Source: JAQBDA01 sp041301185 (GTDB taxonomy: Bacteria > Chloroflexota > Anaerolineae > Anaerolineales > UBA4823). Taken from it: a stretch of DNA of 62,961 nucleotides. A program made the translations under genes and the position numbers. The stretch lies in the NCBI GenBank assembly GCA_041301185.1, contig JBFYSV010000198.1:1-62961 (forward strand), in the 5' to 3' direction. How positions within the stretch are numbered: position 1 is the first letter of the stretch; each line of letters begins with the position of its first letter. This document shows positions 17,568-26,432 of this stretch, piece after piece. The notes under the pieces were generated by a model, which saw only the letters and a list, made by a program, of their open reading frames with translations, searched no databases and had not been told where the DNA came from.

Positions 17568-19064
17568 TCAAAGTTTGCCAGCCTGTTGCAAGACGTGTAA
17601 AAATCGCTGGTACTGCTCCTGGTAATATCCATGGGCGGACAGATCCGGATCGACCCGCTTTCTGGCAACAGACAAACCTTCAAAATCATCCAGCCCAGAT
17701 TTCATCCCCAGAGCAATCATCGCCAGCATGGCAGCTCCACGGGCAGAGCCCTCGCTGGTTTCCGGCACAATCACCGAAGCGCCAAACATATCCGCTGCAA
17801 TCTGCAACCAGAGAGAAGAAGCAGTCAGCCCGCCAGTAACATATACTTCTTCGAACTGCCTGCCAAGCAAACCTTGGATTGCCTCAGAGATCCGGAAAAT
17901 TGAACGGGTGATGCCCTCCAACACAGCCCTGGAGATATGGCCGCGGCGATGCTTCAAATCCAGCCCAATAAAACCGCCGCGGGTCTCCGGGCTCCAATCG
18001 GGGCATTGTGCGCCGCTGAGGTAGGGGATAAACAGCAAGCCCTCGGCGCCTGCCGGCGCATCACCTGCCAGCCTGTCCACCTGGCTGTATAGCGAGGCAG
18101 AAAAGCCACCTGACGCACTTGCCTGGGCCAGGAAGAAGTTCTCCAAAAACCATTCCAGTACAATCCCGCCACTGCTGACCATACCCCCAGTGACCCAAAG
18201 ACCGTCATCAATTAAATATGTCCAAAGCTGGCCTGCCGGATCGATCCGGGGTTGGCGAATCACTGCCCGGGCTGCCGCGCTGGTGCCCACATTCACCGCT
18301 AACCCATTCGTTCCGACTGCCCCGACCCCCAGGCTGGCGAGCGGGCCATCTCCCCCACCGATGATGAGTGGCAGGTCCGGTGGAATGCCGGCATTTTGGC
18401 TAGCCTCGCCGCGGATCGCAAGCACAGTGCGGGTGGACACTAGCTCCGAGAGGTTCTCCGCCGCAATACCTAACTGGTCCAATGCGGTTGCATCCCAGGT
18501 TTTATTTTTTATATCGAATAAGCCGGTAGCTGAAGCCATCGACCAATCTGCCAGGAATTGTCCGGTCAGCCGATGGATGACATATTCCTTGATCGAAATA
18601 AAGCGGACATCCTCAGGCAGGCTGATGTGTTCTTTGATCCACTGGATCTTTGACCGGGGGAAGACCGAGTCGATTGGGCAGCCTGTTCGCTGGCGGATGC
18701 CATCCGCCTGGGGATTCTGGCGCAAGCGAGCGGCTTGTTCGGCACTGCGCGTATCGGACCAGGGGATCGAGTTTGTCAGCGGCTTGCCGTCTGCGGTTAC
18801 TGCCAGGATGCTGTAGAGCTGGGCGCTGATCGATAATCCCCGGACTACACGCCCTGGCGGGCAGGCTTGCAGGGCGGCCCGGACGGCTTCAAGGACTCCC
18901 TGGAAGATCGCCTCTGGCTCCTGCTCGCTCCAGCCCTTGTTAGGTACGTGGATGGGGTAATGCCTCCTGACCAGAGCGACCTGCTTCAGGCTGGCATCAA
19001 ACAAGACTGCCTTGGTCGCCCCAGTACCGATATCCACTGCGAGGATTAGATCTCTCTCACTCAT
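17568..19064 (-). CDS. FGGY family carbohydrate kinase (gluconokinase-like)
   Basis: 498 residues. The N-terminal ATPase fold opens LAVDIGTGATKAVLFD; the sugar-site region reads GLSISAQLYSILAV; the second domain has IIGGGDGPLASLGVGAV, NVGTSAA and VYVTGGLTASSLWLQIAADMFG. It phosphorylates a sugar or sugar acid with ATP; gluconokinase-like members look closest, but substrate cannot be assigned by eye. A second, more XylB-like FGGY kinase is at 51.5 kb. It precedes the DapA-family gene and follows the MRJP-like gene. Confidence 0.87.
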   Translation of the reverse strand: MSERDLILAVDIGTGATKAVLFDASLKQVALVRRHYPIHVPNKGWSEQEPEAIFQGVLEAVRAALQACPPGRVVRGLSISAQLYSILAVTADGKPLTNSIPWSDTRSAEQAARLRQNPQADGIRQRTGCPIDSVFPRSKIQWIKEHISLPEDVRFISIKEYVIHRLTGQFLADWSMASATGLFDIKNKTWDATALDQLGIAAENLSELVSTRTVLAIRGEASQNAGIPPDLPLIIGGGDGPLASLGVGAVGTNGLAVNVGTSAAARAVIRQPRIDPAGQLWTYLIDDGLWVTGGMVSSGGIVLEWFLENFFLAQASASGGFSASLYSQVDRLAGDAPAGAEGLLFIPYLSGAQCPDWSPETRGGFIGLDLKHRRGHISRAVLEGITRSIFRISEAIQGLLGRQFEEVYVTGGLTASSLWLQIAADMFGASVIVPETSEGSARGAAMLAMIALGMKSGLDDFEGLSVARKRVDPDLSAHGYYQEQYQRFLHVLQQAGKL

Positions 19065-19152
19065 ATACAGGCTCTATATGCCCGATCCTGGAACATCCTA
19101 CCAAGGCGCCAGATTTACCCGGTAGGATCAGCCAATCTCCAAATACTATTTT

Positions 19153-19182
19153 GGGAGAGGTATGCTACAGCACACCTCTCCC
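19153..19182. repeat. hairpin between MRJP-like gene and FGGY kinase
   Basis: GGGAGAGGT (19153-19161) pairs with ACCTCTCCC (19174-19182), extended inside by TGC/GCA after one mismatch. No T-tract on either strand. It lies in the 131-base gap 19065-19195 and could partly terminate the transcript or protect its 3' end. Confidence 0.5.
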
Positions 19183-19195
19183 GAGTCCCTGGTTC

Positions 19196-20341
19196 TTATT
19201 TGTAGTACAGGTAGGACTTGACGCCTTCGCCCAGATAGGTTTTCCAGACGATAAAGTTGTTTTCGTCATTCCAATCCAGGTCGCCGTCAAACATCACGTG
19301 CAGGTGATTGTTGTTAAAGATCAGGTAGCCCTGGTTGTCAAAGGCCATCCCGTCTACCCAATTCATCAGCTTGTCGGTGATGAATGGGCTGAAGGTGCGC
19401 TTTACCGGATCGTAAATCCCGATGCCCATGCCCTCCAGCATGGTGTAATAGATCAGCCCGCGGTTGTCTGCCCCCATACCATCTGTGTTAGTGCCCTTAT
19501 CACCCAGATCCTGGACGGCTTTCTCAATCTCTTCTCCCGGGATGGTGTAATCTTGCAATAAAGCGGTATCCAAAGCATACAGGTTACGCCCGGTTAGGGG
19601 GCACCAGTAGACGGTCTTGCGATCGGCAGACAGGGTGATCCCATCCGCGCCGGTGCGATTCGGGCGATCTTTCCAGGCTGGTCTCCCGGCGATCTTAAAC
19701 CAAAAGCCGGGGGCATCCTGGGTGCTCACGTGCTGGTGCAGAACCCGCCGGAATTGCTTGGTGCGCATGTTATAGACGATCAAACCACCCTGCAATGGAT
19801 CGGTAAAAATGCCCGAATCAGCAATGTAGATAAAACCATTGGCATTATCGACAACCAGATCGTTCAGGAATGAGGCCGTGAAATCTGCAATCTCGCTGGG
19901 TACCGGGACCGAATCAATCAGCTCGTTCCTGGTCATGTCCCAGCAAACAAGTTTTTGATCACCTTCCTTGCAGGGTGCTCCGTTGATATGGCCCTGATCC
20001 AGGAACCAGGCCCGGTTGTACTCGTCGATTTCCCAGCCCAAGACGGATTGCAGTGCTGCAGGATCGCCAACTTTGTTCATCTCCCAGGTGGGGTAGGCAG
20101 ACAGGATTGCCTTTCCATCGACCATTTCGATCTTGTTTACGGTTGCCGGGATTCCAAGCACCCAGCGCGGCACGGACAGATAATAATTACCGGCGTGGTC
20201 CACCTTGAAGCCGGCCGGCATCGCGCCTTTCCAGTACTCTTTTTCGTAGAATTCCTTTTTCATTTCCTCGTCCTGGAAGGACCACTCCAGGCGATTCCAC
20301 TTGATGATGGCTTCATATTCTCCGATTTTTCTTGCAGACAT
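19196..20341 (-). CDS. major royal jelly protein / yellow-like beta-propeller protein
   Basis: 381 residues without a signal peptide. Recognisable family segments: YYLSVPRWVLGIPATVNKI, SFLNDLVVDNANGFIYIADSG, GGLIVYNMRTKQFRRVLHQH, GADGITLSADRKTVYWCPLTGR and DGMGADNRGLIYYTML. Bacterial members of this six-bladed-propeller family resemble SMP-30/gluconolactonase enzymes. Given two SDR dehydrogenases, a Zn-ADH and sugar kinases around it, a cytoplasmic sugar-lactone hydrolase is a reasonable inference, but not shown. AGGAG precedes the ATG well. Confidence 0.75.
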   Translation of the reverse strand: MSARKIGEYEAIIKWNRLEWSFQDEEMKKEFYEKEYWKGAMPAGFKVDHAGNYYLSVPRWVLGIPATVNKIEMVDGKAILSAYPTWEMNKVGDPAALQSVLGWEIDEYNRAWFLDQGHINGAPCKEGDQKLVCWDMTRNELIDSVPVPSEIADFTASFLNDLVVDNANGFIYIADSGIFTDPLQGGLIVYNMRTKQFRRVLHQHVSTQDAPGFWFKIAGRPAWKDRPNRTGADGITLSADRKTVYWCPLTGRNLYALDTALLQDYTIPGEEIEKAVQDLGDKGTNTDGMGADNRGLIYYTMLEGMGIGIYDPVKRTFSPFITDKLMNWVDGMAFDNQGYLIFNNNHLHVMFDGDLDWNDENNFIVWKTYLGEGVKSYLYYK

Positions 20342-20384
20342 GGCTTTTTCTCCTGGGATAATATGATCTCGTCTGTTCTAAATG

Positions 20385-21212
20385 TCAGTGTTTTCTATCT
20401 CTCTGCATCCAATGTTGATAAAAATCTTGCGCATTCTCAAAAACCGCAGCAGGTTGAGCTGTCCCATTATCAGGATGATAGGAGGGCGTTAATGAAGATA
20501 GCACCAGGAATGGCCGAATCCCGGCATTTACGGCACCCTGGATATCGATTTCGGGTTGGTCGCCCAACATACCCGTCCTGCTGGCCTCGCTACCCAGGCG
20601 TTCCAATGCCATCTGAAAACCCGGCAGGGCTGGTTTGCCGGTTACCCGCGCCCGGACGCCGGTGGTGGCTTCCAGGGCAGCCTGCACAGCCCCAGAGGCC
20701 GGCACCACCTGCTCGCCGTCGGGGTAGCTGGGGTCTGGATTGGAGCTGATAAAGTGGGCTCCGGCACGGATCGCCAGGGCAGCCGATTTGAGCTTCTCGT
20801 ATGTGAGCTGGCGGTCCATGCCGATTACTACGTAGCTGGCGGCTTGATAGTTACTCTGGGTGACCCCGAAACCACGCTGCTCCAACGCTTCGATCAAGCC
20901 CGACTCGCCAATCACATAACAAACTGTACCCGGCTCAGCTTCAGCAGCTAATACTTGCGCGGTCACGCGCGCCGCAGTCAATAATATATCTTGTGGATTC
21001 GGCACACCCAGGCGAGACAACTTCTCGACGTGGTGTTGAAACGTGTAAGTGGTATTGTTGCTCAAAAAAAGATAGGGCGTGTCGCGCTGGTTGAGATGGG
21101 CAATTAAATCAACCGCTCCGGGCAGAACACGACCGCCCTCATATAAAACTCCATCAATATCAATGATCAGGGCATCGATTTGCTGCAGGTGGTGAAGGCG
21201 CTGATCAGGCAC
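20385..21212 (-). CDS. HAD-IIA family hydrolase (NagD/phosphoglycolate-phosphatase-like)
   Basis: About 275 residues. HAD motif I is IIDIDGVLYEGG (nucleophile Asp18, acid Asp20 from the start chosen); motif II is FLSNNTT; the C2 cap has YVVIGMDRQLTYEKL; then GKPALPGFQMAL and motif IV MLGDQPEIDIQGAVNAG. Members dephosphorylate sugar phosphates, phosphoglycolate or p-nitrophenyl phosphate. I use the GTG at 21212, four bases after the upstream SDR stop. The frame is open further and would overlap that gene by 71 bases, which I consider less likely. Confidence 0.85.
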   Translation of the reverse strand: MPDQRLHHLQQIDALIIDIDGVLYEGGRVLPGAVDLIAHLNQRDTPYLFLSNNTTYTFQHHVEKLSRLGVPNPQDILLTAARVTAQVLAAEAEPGTVCYVIGESGLIEALEQRGFGVTQSNYQAASYVVIGMDRQLTYEKLKSAALAIRAGAHFISSNPDPSYPDGEQVVPASGAVQAALEATTGVRARVTGKPALPGFQMALERLGSEASRTGMLGDQPEIDIQGAVNAGIRPFLVLSSLTPSYHPDNGTAQPAAVFENAQDFYQHWMQRDRKH

Positions 21213-21216
21213 CGCA

Positions 21217-21975
21217 CTACCAGGCAAGCCAGCCTCCGTCCACGGCGAGATCTGCTCCGTGAATATAGTCGCCAGCTTCAGAGGCAAGCAGTACCACCGC
21301 TCCCTGCAAGTCCTCGGCGGTGCCCCAGCGCTTGGCAGGCATGCGCGCTTCCAGGTTGAATTTGGGATTTCCCACCAGGGGGTCGGTCAGGTCGGTATGC
21401 ATATATCCAGGAGTGATGGAATTGACATTCACGCCTTTTGCTGCCAGATCGTTGGCTAACGCCTTGGTGAACCCAAGGATGCCGTGCTTTGAGGCGGTAT
21501 AACCAGGGACTATCGTCCCACCTTGATGGGAAAGGAGAGAAGCGATGTTAATGATCTTCCCCCCGCCCTGTTTCACCATCTGGCGGGCGGCAGCCTGAGC
21601 CAGGAACCAGGGAGCGATCAGGTTGGTTTGCAGGGTGTCGTTCCAATACTGTGCGGGGTAATCCAGCACATTCTCGCGCGGGCAAATCCCAGCATTATTG
21701 ACCAGGATGTCAACTCGACCCCATTCCGAAACAACCTCATCGATCAGCCGGGTAAAATCCTCGGGAGTGGCGGTGAGCAGATCGACCTGCTTCCACATAT
21801 GGCGGCGCCCCAGGGCTTGGACTGCCTGGCGAGTCTCGATAGGGTCATTGCGGTCAAAGCTGACTATATCCGCACCGGCCTCCGCCAGCCCGATCGCCAT
21901 GCCTTTGCCGAGGTTCCGCCGACTGCCGGTTACAATTGCGATTTTTCCATCCAGGCGAAATTTATCCAGTATCAT
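21217..21975 (-). CDS. SDR family oxidoreductase (KduD / sugar dehydrogenase-like)
   Basis: 252 residues. NAD-binding motif IVTGSRRNLGKG, structural NNAG, catalytic Ser in IASLLS and YTASKHG (Tyr/Lys). The C-terminal DGGWLAW ending is typical of 2-deoxy-D-gluconate or gluconate dehydrogenases. It is a clear paralogue of the SDR encoded immediately upstream. The start is the ATG at 21975 (MILDKFRLDG), marked by GAGGAGG at about nine bases. It likely interconverts an alcohol and ketone on a sugar acid; the substrate is unknown. Confidence 0.88.
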   Translation of the reverse strand: MILDKFRLDGKIAIVTGSRRNLGKGMAIGLAEAGADIVSFDRNDPIETRQAVQALGRRHMWKQVDLLTATPEDFTRLIDEVVSEWGRVDILVNNAGICPRENVLDYPAQYWNDTLQTNLIAPWFLAQAAARQMVKQGGGKIINIASLLSHQGGTIVPGYTASKHGILGFTKALANDLAAKGVNVNSITPGYMHTDLTDPLVGNPKFNLEARMPAKRWGTAEDLQGAVVLLASEAGDYIHGADLAVDGGWLAW

Positions 21976-22000
21976 TTTAGCGTCCTCCTCAAGATATGGT

Positions 22001-22759
22001 TTAGCGCGCCAGGAATCCGCCATCCACCGGCAGCAGGATGCCGTGCACATAATCCGATGCCGGCGAAGCCAGGAAGATCAATGCCCCTACCAGGTCCTCC
22101 GGCAAACCCCAGCGACCGGCAGGCACCCGGTCCATGATCAGTTTGTTGCGGTCTGGATCTTCCATGAGTGGGATGTTCATCTCGGTCGCCATGTAGCCGG
22201 GTGCGATGGCATTCACATTCACCCCCTTGCTGGACCACTCGTTAGCCAGGGCTTTGGTCATCTGGGCGACCCCGCCCTTGCTGGCTGCATAGCCAACCGT
22301 CAGGTAGCCGCCGCCAAAACTCAGCAGCGAGGCGATATTGATGATCTTGCCATGCCCCTGCTTTAGCATGGATTGCCCGGCAAGCTGGGCCATGAAAAAG
22401 AGCGAGTTCAGATTGACTTCCAGGACGATGTCCCAGTCCGCTTGGCTCATTTCCTCTGCCTTGCTCCAGCGAGTGATGCCTACATTGTTGAGCAAGATGT
22501 CCAACCCGCCCAACCCGTCCACTGCCTGTTGGAATGCTTTGCGTAGCTCATCCCGGTTGGAAAGGTCTGCCTGAACGGCAAAGACCCGCCCGCCATGGGC
22601 GCCTATCTGCTTGGCGACATCGTGGACACCCTCCAGCACGTCGATCAGGGCAAGCTCAACTCCGGCATCAAACAACCCTTGTGCCATGCCTCTCCCCAGG
22701 CCGCGTGACGCTCCGGTAACGATGGCTTTCTTCCCGGCAACAGAAAACATATCGGTCAT
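22001..22759 (-). CDS. SDR family oxidoreductase (KduD / gluconate dehydrogenase-like)
   Basis: 252 residues. Motifs: IVTGASRGLGRG, LLNNVG (Val replaces the usual Ala of NNAG), IASLLSFGG and YAASKGG. It ends VDGGFLAR. It resembles its downstream neighbour along the full length, so the pair probably arose by tandem duplication and may handle successive or alternative oxidations of one substrate. AGAGGA precedes the ATG. Confidence 0.88.
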   Translation of the reverse strand: MTDMFSVAGKKAIVTGASRGLGRGMAQGLFDAGVELALIDVLEGVHDVAKQIGAHGGRVFAVQADLSNRDELRKAFQQAVDGLGGLDILLNNVGITRWSKAEEMSQADWDIVLEVNLNSLFFMAQLAGQSMLKQGHGKIINIASLLSFGGGYLTVGYAASKGGVAQMTKALANEWSSKGVNVNAIAPGYMATEMNIPLMEDPDRNKLIMDRVPAGRWGLPEDLVGALIFLASPASDYVHGILLPVDGGFLAR

Positions 22760-22831
22760 GTCAATCCTCTCTGATCAGTTAAGTCCTTGATTGGAACACT
22801 GTTCTACCAGATAACAGAGAACAGCCCTGCC

Positions 22832-23875
22832 TCAAGCCACCATGCAGTCCAGGTGGGCTTTCACCAGGTCTGGCTTGCCCTCTGCCACCATTGCCAGCGC
22901 TTGCGGCGCCATCGACAGGGGAAAGTAGTGGGTATTGATGGGCTTAACCTGGATTCTGCCCTGGCGAACCATCGCAATGACATCGTCGAATACCAGTGGG
23001 CCACCCAGCGAGCCAATCACGGTCAGCTCTTTGGGCATGATCGTATTCAGGTCGATGGTCTGCATCTCACCCTCGAACACGCCAGTGATCACCACCCGCG
23101 CCCGCGGCGCGGCCGCTCTCAACGCCAGAGTAGCACCCTCAGGGACGCCAGCCGATTCAATAACGACATTAAACCCCTCACCCCGGGTGACTTCCTGAAT
23201 AGCATCTTCCAGAGGTTGCTCCCCCAGGACAAAGGTCTCATCTGCCCCCATCTGGCGCGCCAGTTCTAGCTTGAATGGCTTGCGCCCAAAGGCGACCACC
23301 AGCTCCGCCCCGTGCAGGCGCGCCATCTGGCAAGCCACGATGCCTACCGTGCCTGCCCCGATAATCCCCACCCGGTCGCCGGGGGAGATCCCCCCCCGCT
23401 GGCAAATCCATTCGCCCACCGTGAATGGCTCAACCAGCGCCCCCTCCTGGTAGGAGAGATCGTACAGGTGGTGAGCGTGCGTGTAAGGAGCCACCAGGTA
23501 TTCGGCGTAGGCGCCATCCCGGTTGAATACTCCAGTCTCTACCCGGTCTGGGCAGATATTCCCCAATCCTTGCCGGCACAAGGAGCACTTACCACAGCCA
23601 ATGCCGCATTGACCGGTGACGCGATCGCCAACCTTAAAACCCTGGACGTCAGCCCCTACCTCAACCACTTCCCCGGCCCACTCATGGCCGGGGATGATCG
23701 GCAAGGAGGCGCCGCCAGAGCGATAGATACCCAGCTCCTGGCGGAACACCTCCACATCGCTGTGGCAGATCCCAACCCGGTGGACACGCACCAAAAGCTC
23801 GTCCGCTTTGGGTACCGGCTCAGGCGCATCGGTATAAATGGCTTGCTCATAACCGATAATGTGAATGGCTTTCAT
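22832..23875 (-). CDS. zinc-dependent medium-chain alcohol/sugar dehydrogenase
   Basis: 347 residues. Catalytic-zinc ligands are in VGICHSDVEVF and PIIPGHEWAGEV; structural-zinc Cys in GCGKCSLCRQGLGNIC; Rossmann motif GIIGAGTVGIVACQMA. The family covers threonine, sorbitol, xylitol and sugar dehydrogenases, and context favours a sugar or polyol. The start is the ATG at 23875 (MKAIHIIGYE); the frame extends 18 codons upstream without a binding site. It lies 56 bases after the second importer ATPase. Confidence 0.9.
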   Translation of the reverse strand: MKAIHIIGYEQAIYTDAPEPVPKADELLVRVHRVGICHSDVEVFRQELGIYRSGGASLPIIPGHEWAGEVVEVGADVQGFKVGDRVTGQCGIGCGKCSLCRQGLGNICPDRVETGVFNRDGAYAEYLVAPYTHAHHLYDLSYQEGALVEPFTVGEWICQRGGISPGDRVGIIGAGTVGIVACQMARLHGAELVVAFGRKPFKLELARQMGADETFVLGEQPLEDAIQEVTRGEGFNVVIESAGVPEGATLALRAAAPRARVVITGVFEGEMQTIDLNTIMPKELTVIGSLGGPLVFDDVIAMVRQGRIQVKPINTHYFPLSMAPQALAMVAEGKPDLVKAHLDCMVA

Positions 23876-23931
23876 CTTTATCACACCATTCCAGGCTCTG
23901 GCGAGGACGGGCACCTGCCCGAAGGTCACTG

Positions 23932-25026
23932 CTATTGTGGTCGAATTGCCTTTCCGGTCTGCAAATCAAAGAAGCGGATATAGGCAGGATTGAATTTCAA
24001 GTAGATCTTCTCGTGGCGGGCAGGCCTGAAAGCCGGTGTGGTCACTACCGTCAGGCGCAAATCGTCGATATCAAGGGAGACAGTACAGTTATCCTGCAGA
24101 TTCTCGCTCAGAAAGACCTCTCCTTGCAGATCGTACGGTTGCTGGGGATCGAGAGTCACGTCGATGTAAAACGGCCGGATACCCAGCTTGACCTGGGCAG
24201 GCATCTTCTGCCCGTAGGATTGCCAGTGCTCGGGTAAGACAACCATCTGGCCTTTCGTCTGGAACACCCATTTTTCATCCACTCTGGCAATCGACCCTTC
24301 GATGAAATTCATCGGCGGCTCTCCCACGAATCCAGCAACAAAGTCATCGGCAGGATGGTTATAAATCTCATCTGGGATCCCAATTTGGCGCACTACTCCT
24401 TCGTGCATGACCACGATGCGGTCAGCCAGCGCCATGGCTTCTTCCTGATCGTGGGTCACATAGATCATGGTATAGCCCAGCTCCATATGGATGTGCTTGA
24501 TGAACTGGCGCATGCGGTAGCGCTGGCGCGTATCGAGGTGGGAGATCGGCTCATCGAGCAGGAACACCGCCGGTTCACGAACCAGGGCGCGCGCCAGGCC
24601 AGCACGCTGCGCCTGTCCACCACTCAACTCAGAGGGCAAACTGTTCAGGATCGATTCCAGCTCCATACGGTGAGCGATATCACGCACCCTCTCATCCACC
24701 TTTTCGCTGGGCCAATTTGCTGAGCGCAATGGAAACGCGATATTCTCATAAATATTCAGCGTAGGGTAGAGGGCGTAGGTTTCAAATGCCATAGCAACAT
24801 TGCGATCTCGCGGGCGCACATCATTGACGGGCTTATCGTCGAATGAGATCGTTCCGGATGAGATCTCCTCCAGACCGGCGATCGAACGCATGGTCGAGGA
24901 TTTTCCGCATCCCGATGGTCCGAGCAGAGCAACAAATTCACCATCAGCAATCTCAAACGAGGCGCCGCGGACGGCCTTGACATCACCATAATTTTTAACA
25001 AAGTTATCAATATTTATTTTGGCCAC
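23932..25026 (-). CDS. carbohydrate ABC importer ATPase (MalK/UgpC type), canonical H-loop
   Basis: 364 residues. Walker A LLGPSGCGKSST, signature LSGGQAQR, Walker B FLLDEP and H-loop YVTHDQEEA (His192) are intact. The Q-loop Gln is Glu82 (MAFETYALYP). The C-terminal third is the TOBE/OB regulatory region of MalK-like ATPases. It follows another, different ATPase gene by 11 bases; the two probably form a heterodimer driving the two permeases upstream. Confidence 0.92.
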   Translation of the reverse strand: MAKINIDNFVKNYGDVKAVRGASFEIADGEFVALLGPSGCGKSSTMRSIAGLEEISSGTISFDDKPVNDVRPRDRNVAMAFETYALYPTLNIYENIAFPLRSANWPSEKVDERVRDIAHRMELESILNSLPSELSGGQAQRAGLARALVREPAVFLLDEPISHLDTRQRYRMRQFIKHIHMELGYTMIYVTHDQEEAMALADRIVVMHEGVVRQIGIPDEIYNHPADDFVAGFVGEPPMNFIEGSIARVDEKWVFQTKGQMVVLPEHWQSYGQKMPAQVKLGIRPFYIDVTLDPQQPYDLQGEVFLSENLQDNCTVSLDIDDLRLTVVTTPAFRPARHEKIYLKFNPAYIRFFDLQTGKAIRPQ

Positions 25027-25037
25027 TTTCCACCTGC

Positions 25038-26171
25038 CTATGCATGAATATTGTTGTTCAACTTAACCTTCTGGCTCCGCATTGGATGGACTATCGCCTG
25101 TTCGTTATGGAACAGGTGGATATTCTCACCATCCATGGATAACCAGACCGTCTCGTTTACTTCAGGCCGGGTGGTAGGATCGACCACAACCCGGATGGTG
25201 CCGTCACCAACTTTCACACTGATAATATTGCAGTAACCCAAGGGTTCAATCACATCTACTGAGCCTGGTGTCTGGTGGCTATCGTCTTGCTGGCCGGTGA
25301 TGCTCAGCTCATTGGCTCGCACCCCCAGGCGGTAACCGGATAGATCGCCGTTCAGGCTTTGAGCTACCCGGGGTGAGATGGGCAGATGAATATCACTCCC
25401 TTGAATATGGAGTGCAGTGCGCCCATCACCCCGAACAGGCTCAACATCCAGAAAACTCATCGGCGGCTCGCCAACGAATGAGGCGACAAACTCATTCTGC
25501 GGCAAGCTGTAAATCTCCTGCGGCGTACCAACCTGCTCCAGGATGCCGTCTCTCAGGATCGCAATCCGGTCACCCAAAGCCAACGCTTCGCGCGACGCAG
25601 TGGTTACCAGAGCCACTGTAGCGTTCATATCCACCGCCATAGCCTTCAGCTCGGCGCGCATACGGTGGCGCAGCTTAGCATCCAGGTGACCGATTGGCTC
25701 GTCCAGCAGATACAGGCTGCTGGGGCGCACGATGGCACGACCCAGGGAGACACGCTGCCTCTGACCACCGCTTAAGAAGCCTGGGCGCCGATCAAGCAAA
25801 TCTGAGATCTGCAAGATGCGGGCAACCCGCTGAACCTGCTCCTCGATCTCCTGCTTACTATACTTGCTGGCTTTGAGGGGAAACGCCAGGTTTTCATAGA
25901 CCGACATGTGCGAATACAGGGCATAGTTCTCGAATGCCATAGCCATGTCACGGTTCTCGGGAGCCACATTTAGTAGTGAAACGCCATCTCGCAAAACGTC
26001 GCCCTGGGTCGGGCGCGTAATCCCGGCGATGATTCGCATGGTTGTCGATTTCCCTGCCCCGGCAGGTCCATAGACTACGAAAAATTCTTGATCTTGAATC
26101 TGCAGATTCAGATTGCGCAATGCAATCGTACTTTGTCCGTATATTTTGGAGACATTACGTAGCTCGATCAT
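25038..26171 (-). CDS. carbohydrate ABC importer ATPase (MalK/UgpC type), degenerate H-loop
   Basis: 377 residues. Walker A VVYGPAGAGKSTT, signature LSGGQRQRV and Walker B YLLDEP are present. The H-loop reads VALVTTASREAL, so the switch His and following Asp are Thr191 and Ala192. The Q-loop Gln is Glu81 (MAFENYALYS). In a heterodimer this would give one weakened ATP site. The C-terminal TOBE-like region is present. Its start overlaps the stop of the small membrane protein (ATGA), so all are in one operon. Confidence 0.9.
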   Translation of the reverse strand: MIELRNVSKIYGQSTIALRNLNLQIQDQEFFVVYGPAGAGKSTTMRIIAGITRPTQGDVLRDGVSLLNVAPENRDMAMAFENYALYSHMSVYENLAFPLKASKYSKQEIEEQVQRVARILQISDLLDRRPGFLSGGQRQRVSLGRAIVRPSSLYLLDEPIGHLDAKLRHRMRAELKAMAVDMNATVALVTTASREALALGDRIAILRDGILEQVGTPQEIYSLPQNEFVASFVGEPPMSFLDVEPVRGDGRTALHIQGSDIHLPISPRVAQSLNGDLSGYRLGVRANELSITGQQDDSHQTPGSVDVIEPLGYCNIISVKVGDGTIRVVVDPTTRPEVNETVWLSMDGENIHLFHNEQAIVHPMRSQKVKLNNNIHA

Positions 26172-26419
26172 TTTGCCTCCTGACCTGTTTGGTTAAGGGT
26201 TGCAATCTGAGCCTGTAGTGCTCGCCTTTCCTGGCGGACTTTGCGAATGCCAACAACAATCCGGGCAGCAGCCAATCCAACCGCAACGATGATCATCAGG
26301 ACTACTGATGTTTGTTGCGACGAGAAGAGCGGCTCAATGAATCTTAGCCAGATAATCCCAACGCCAATAAAGATCATGAAGGCTTGAAAAGCCACTTCCC
26401 ACATTTGCCAGAATACCAT
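26168..26419 (-). CDS. small membrane protein of the importer operon (two predicted TM segments)
   Basis: 83 residues. The first hydrophobic stretch is about residues 9-25 (AFQAFMIFIGVGIIWLR), the second about 38-55 (VVLMIIVAVGLAAARIV), then a basic amphipathic tail (VRQERRALQAQ). I do not recognise the family. The start is the ATG at 26419 because AAGGAG sits upstream; a longer frame overlaps the permease stop. It is placed between permease and ATPase genes and coupled to the latter. Rhizobial glycerol importers also have two ATPases and a small extra membrane protein (GlpU), so an accessory transporter subunit is plausible. Confidence 0.75.
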   Translation of the reverse strand: MVFWQMWEVAFQAFMIFIGVGIIWLRFIEPLFSSQQTSVVLMIIVAVGLAAARIVVGIRKVRQERRALQAQIATLNQTGQEAK

Positions 26420-26432
26420 GTCTGCTCTCCTT

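Noticed and set aside
22794..22804. GAACACTGTTC as a LexA box
   Set aside because: Spacing is GAAC-N3-GTTC, one base short of the box at lexA, and it lies in a sugar operon gap.
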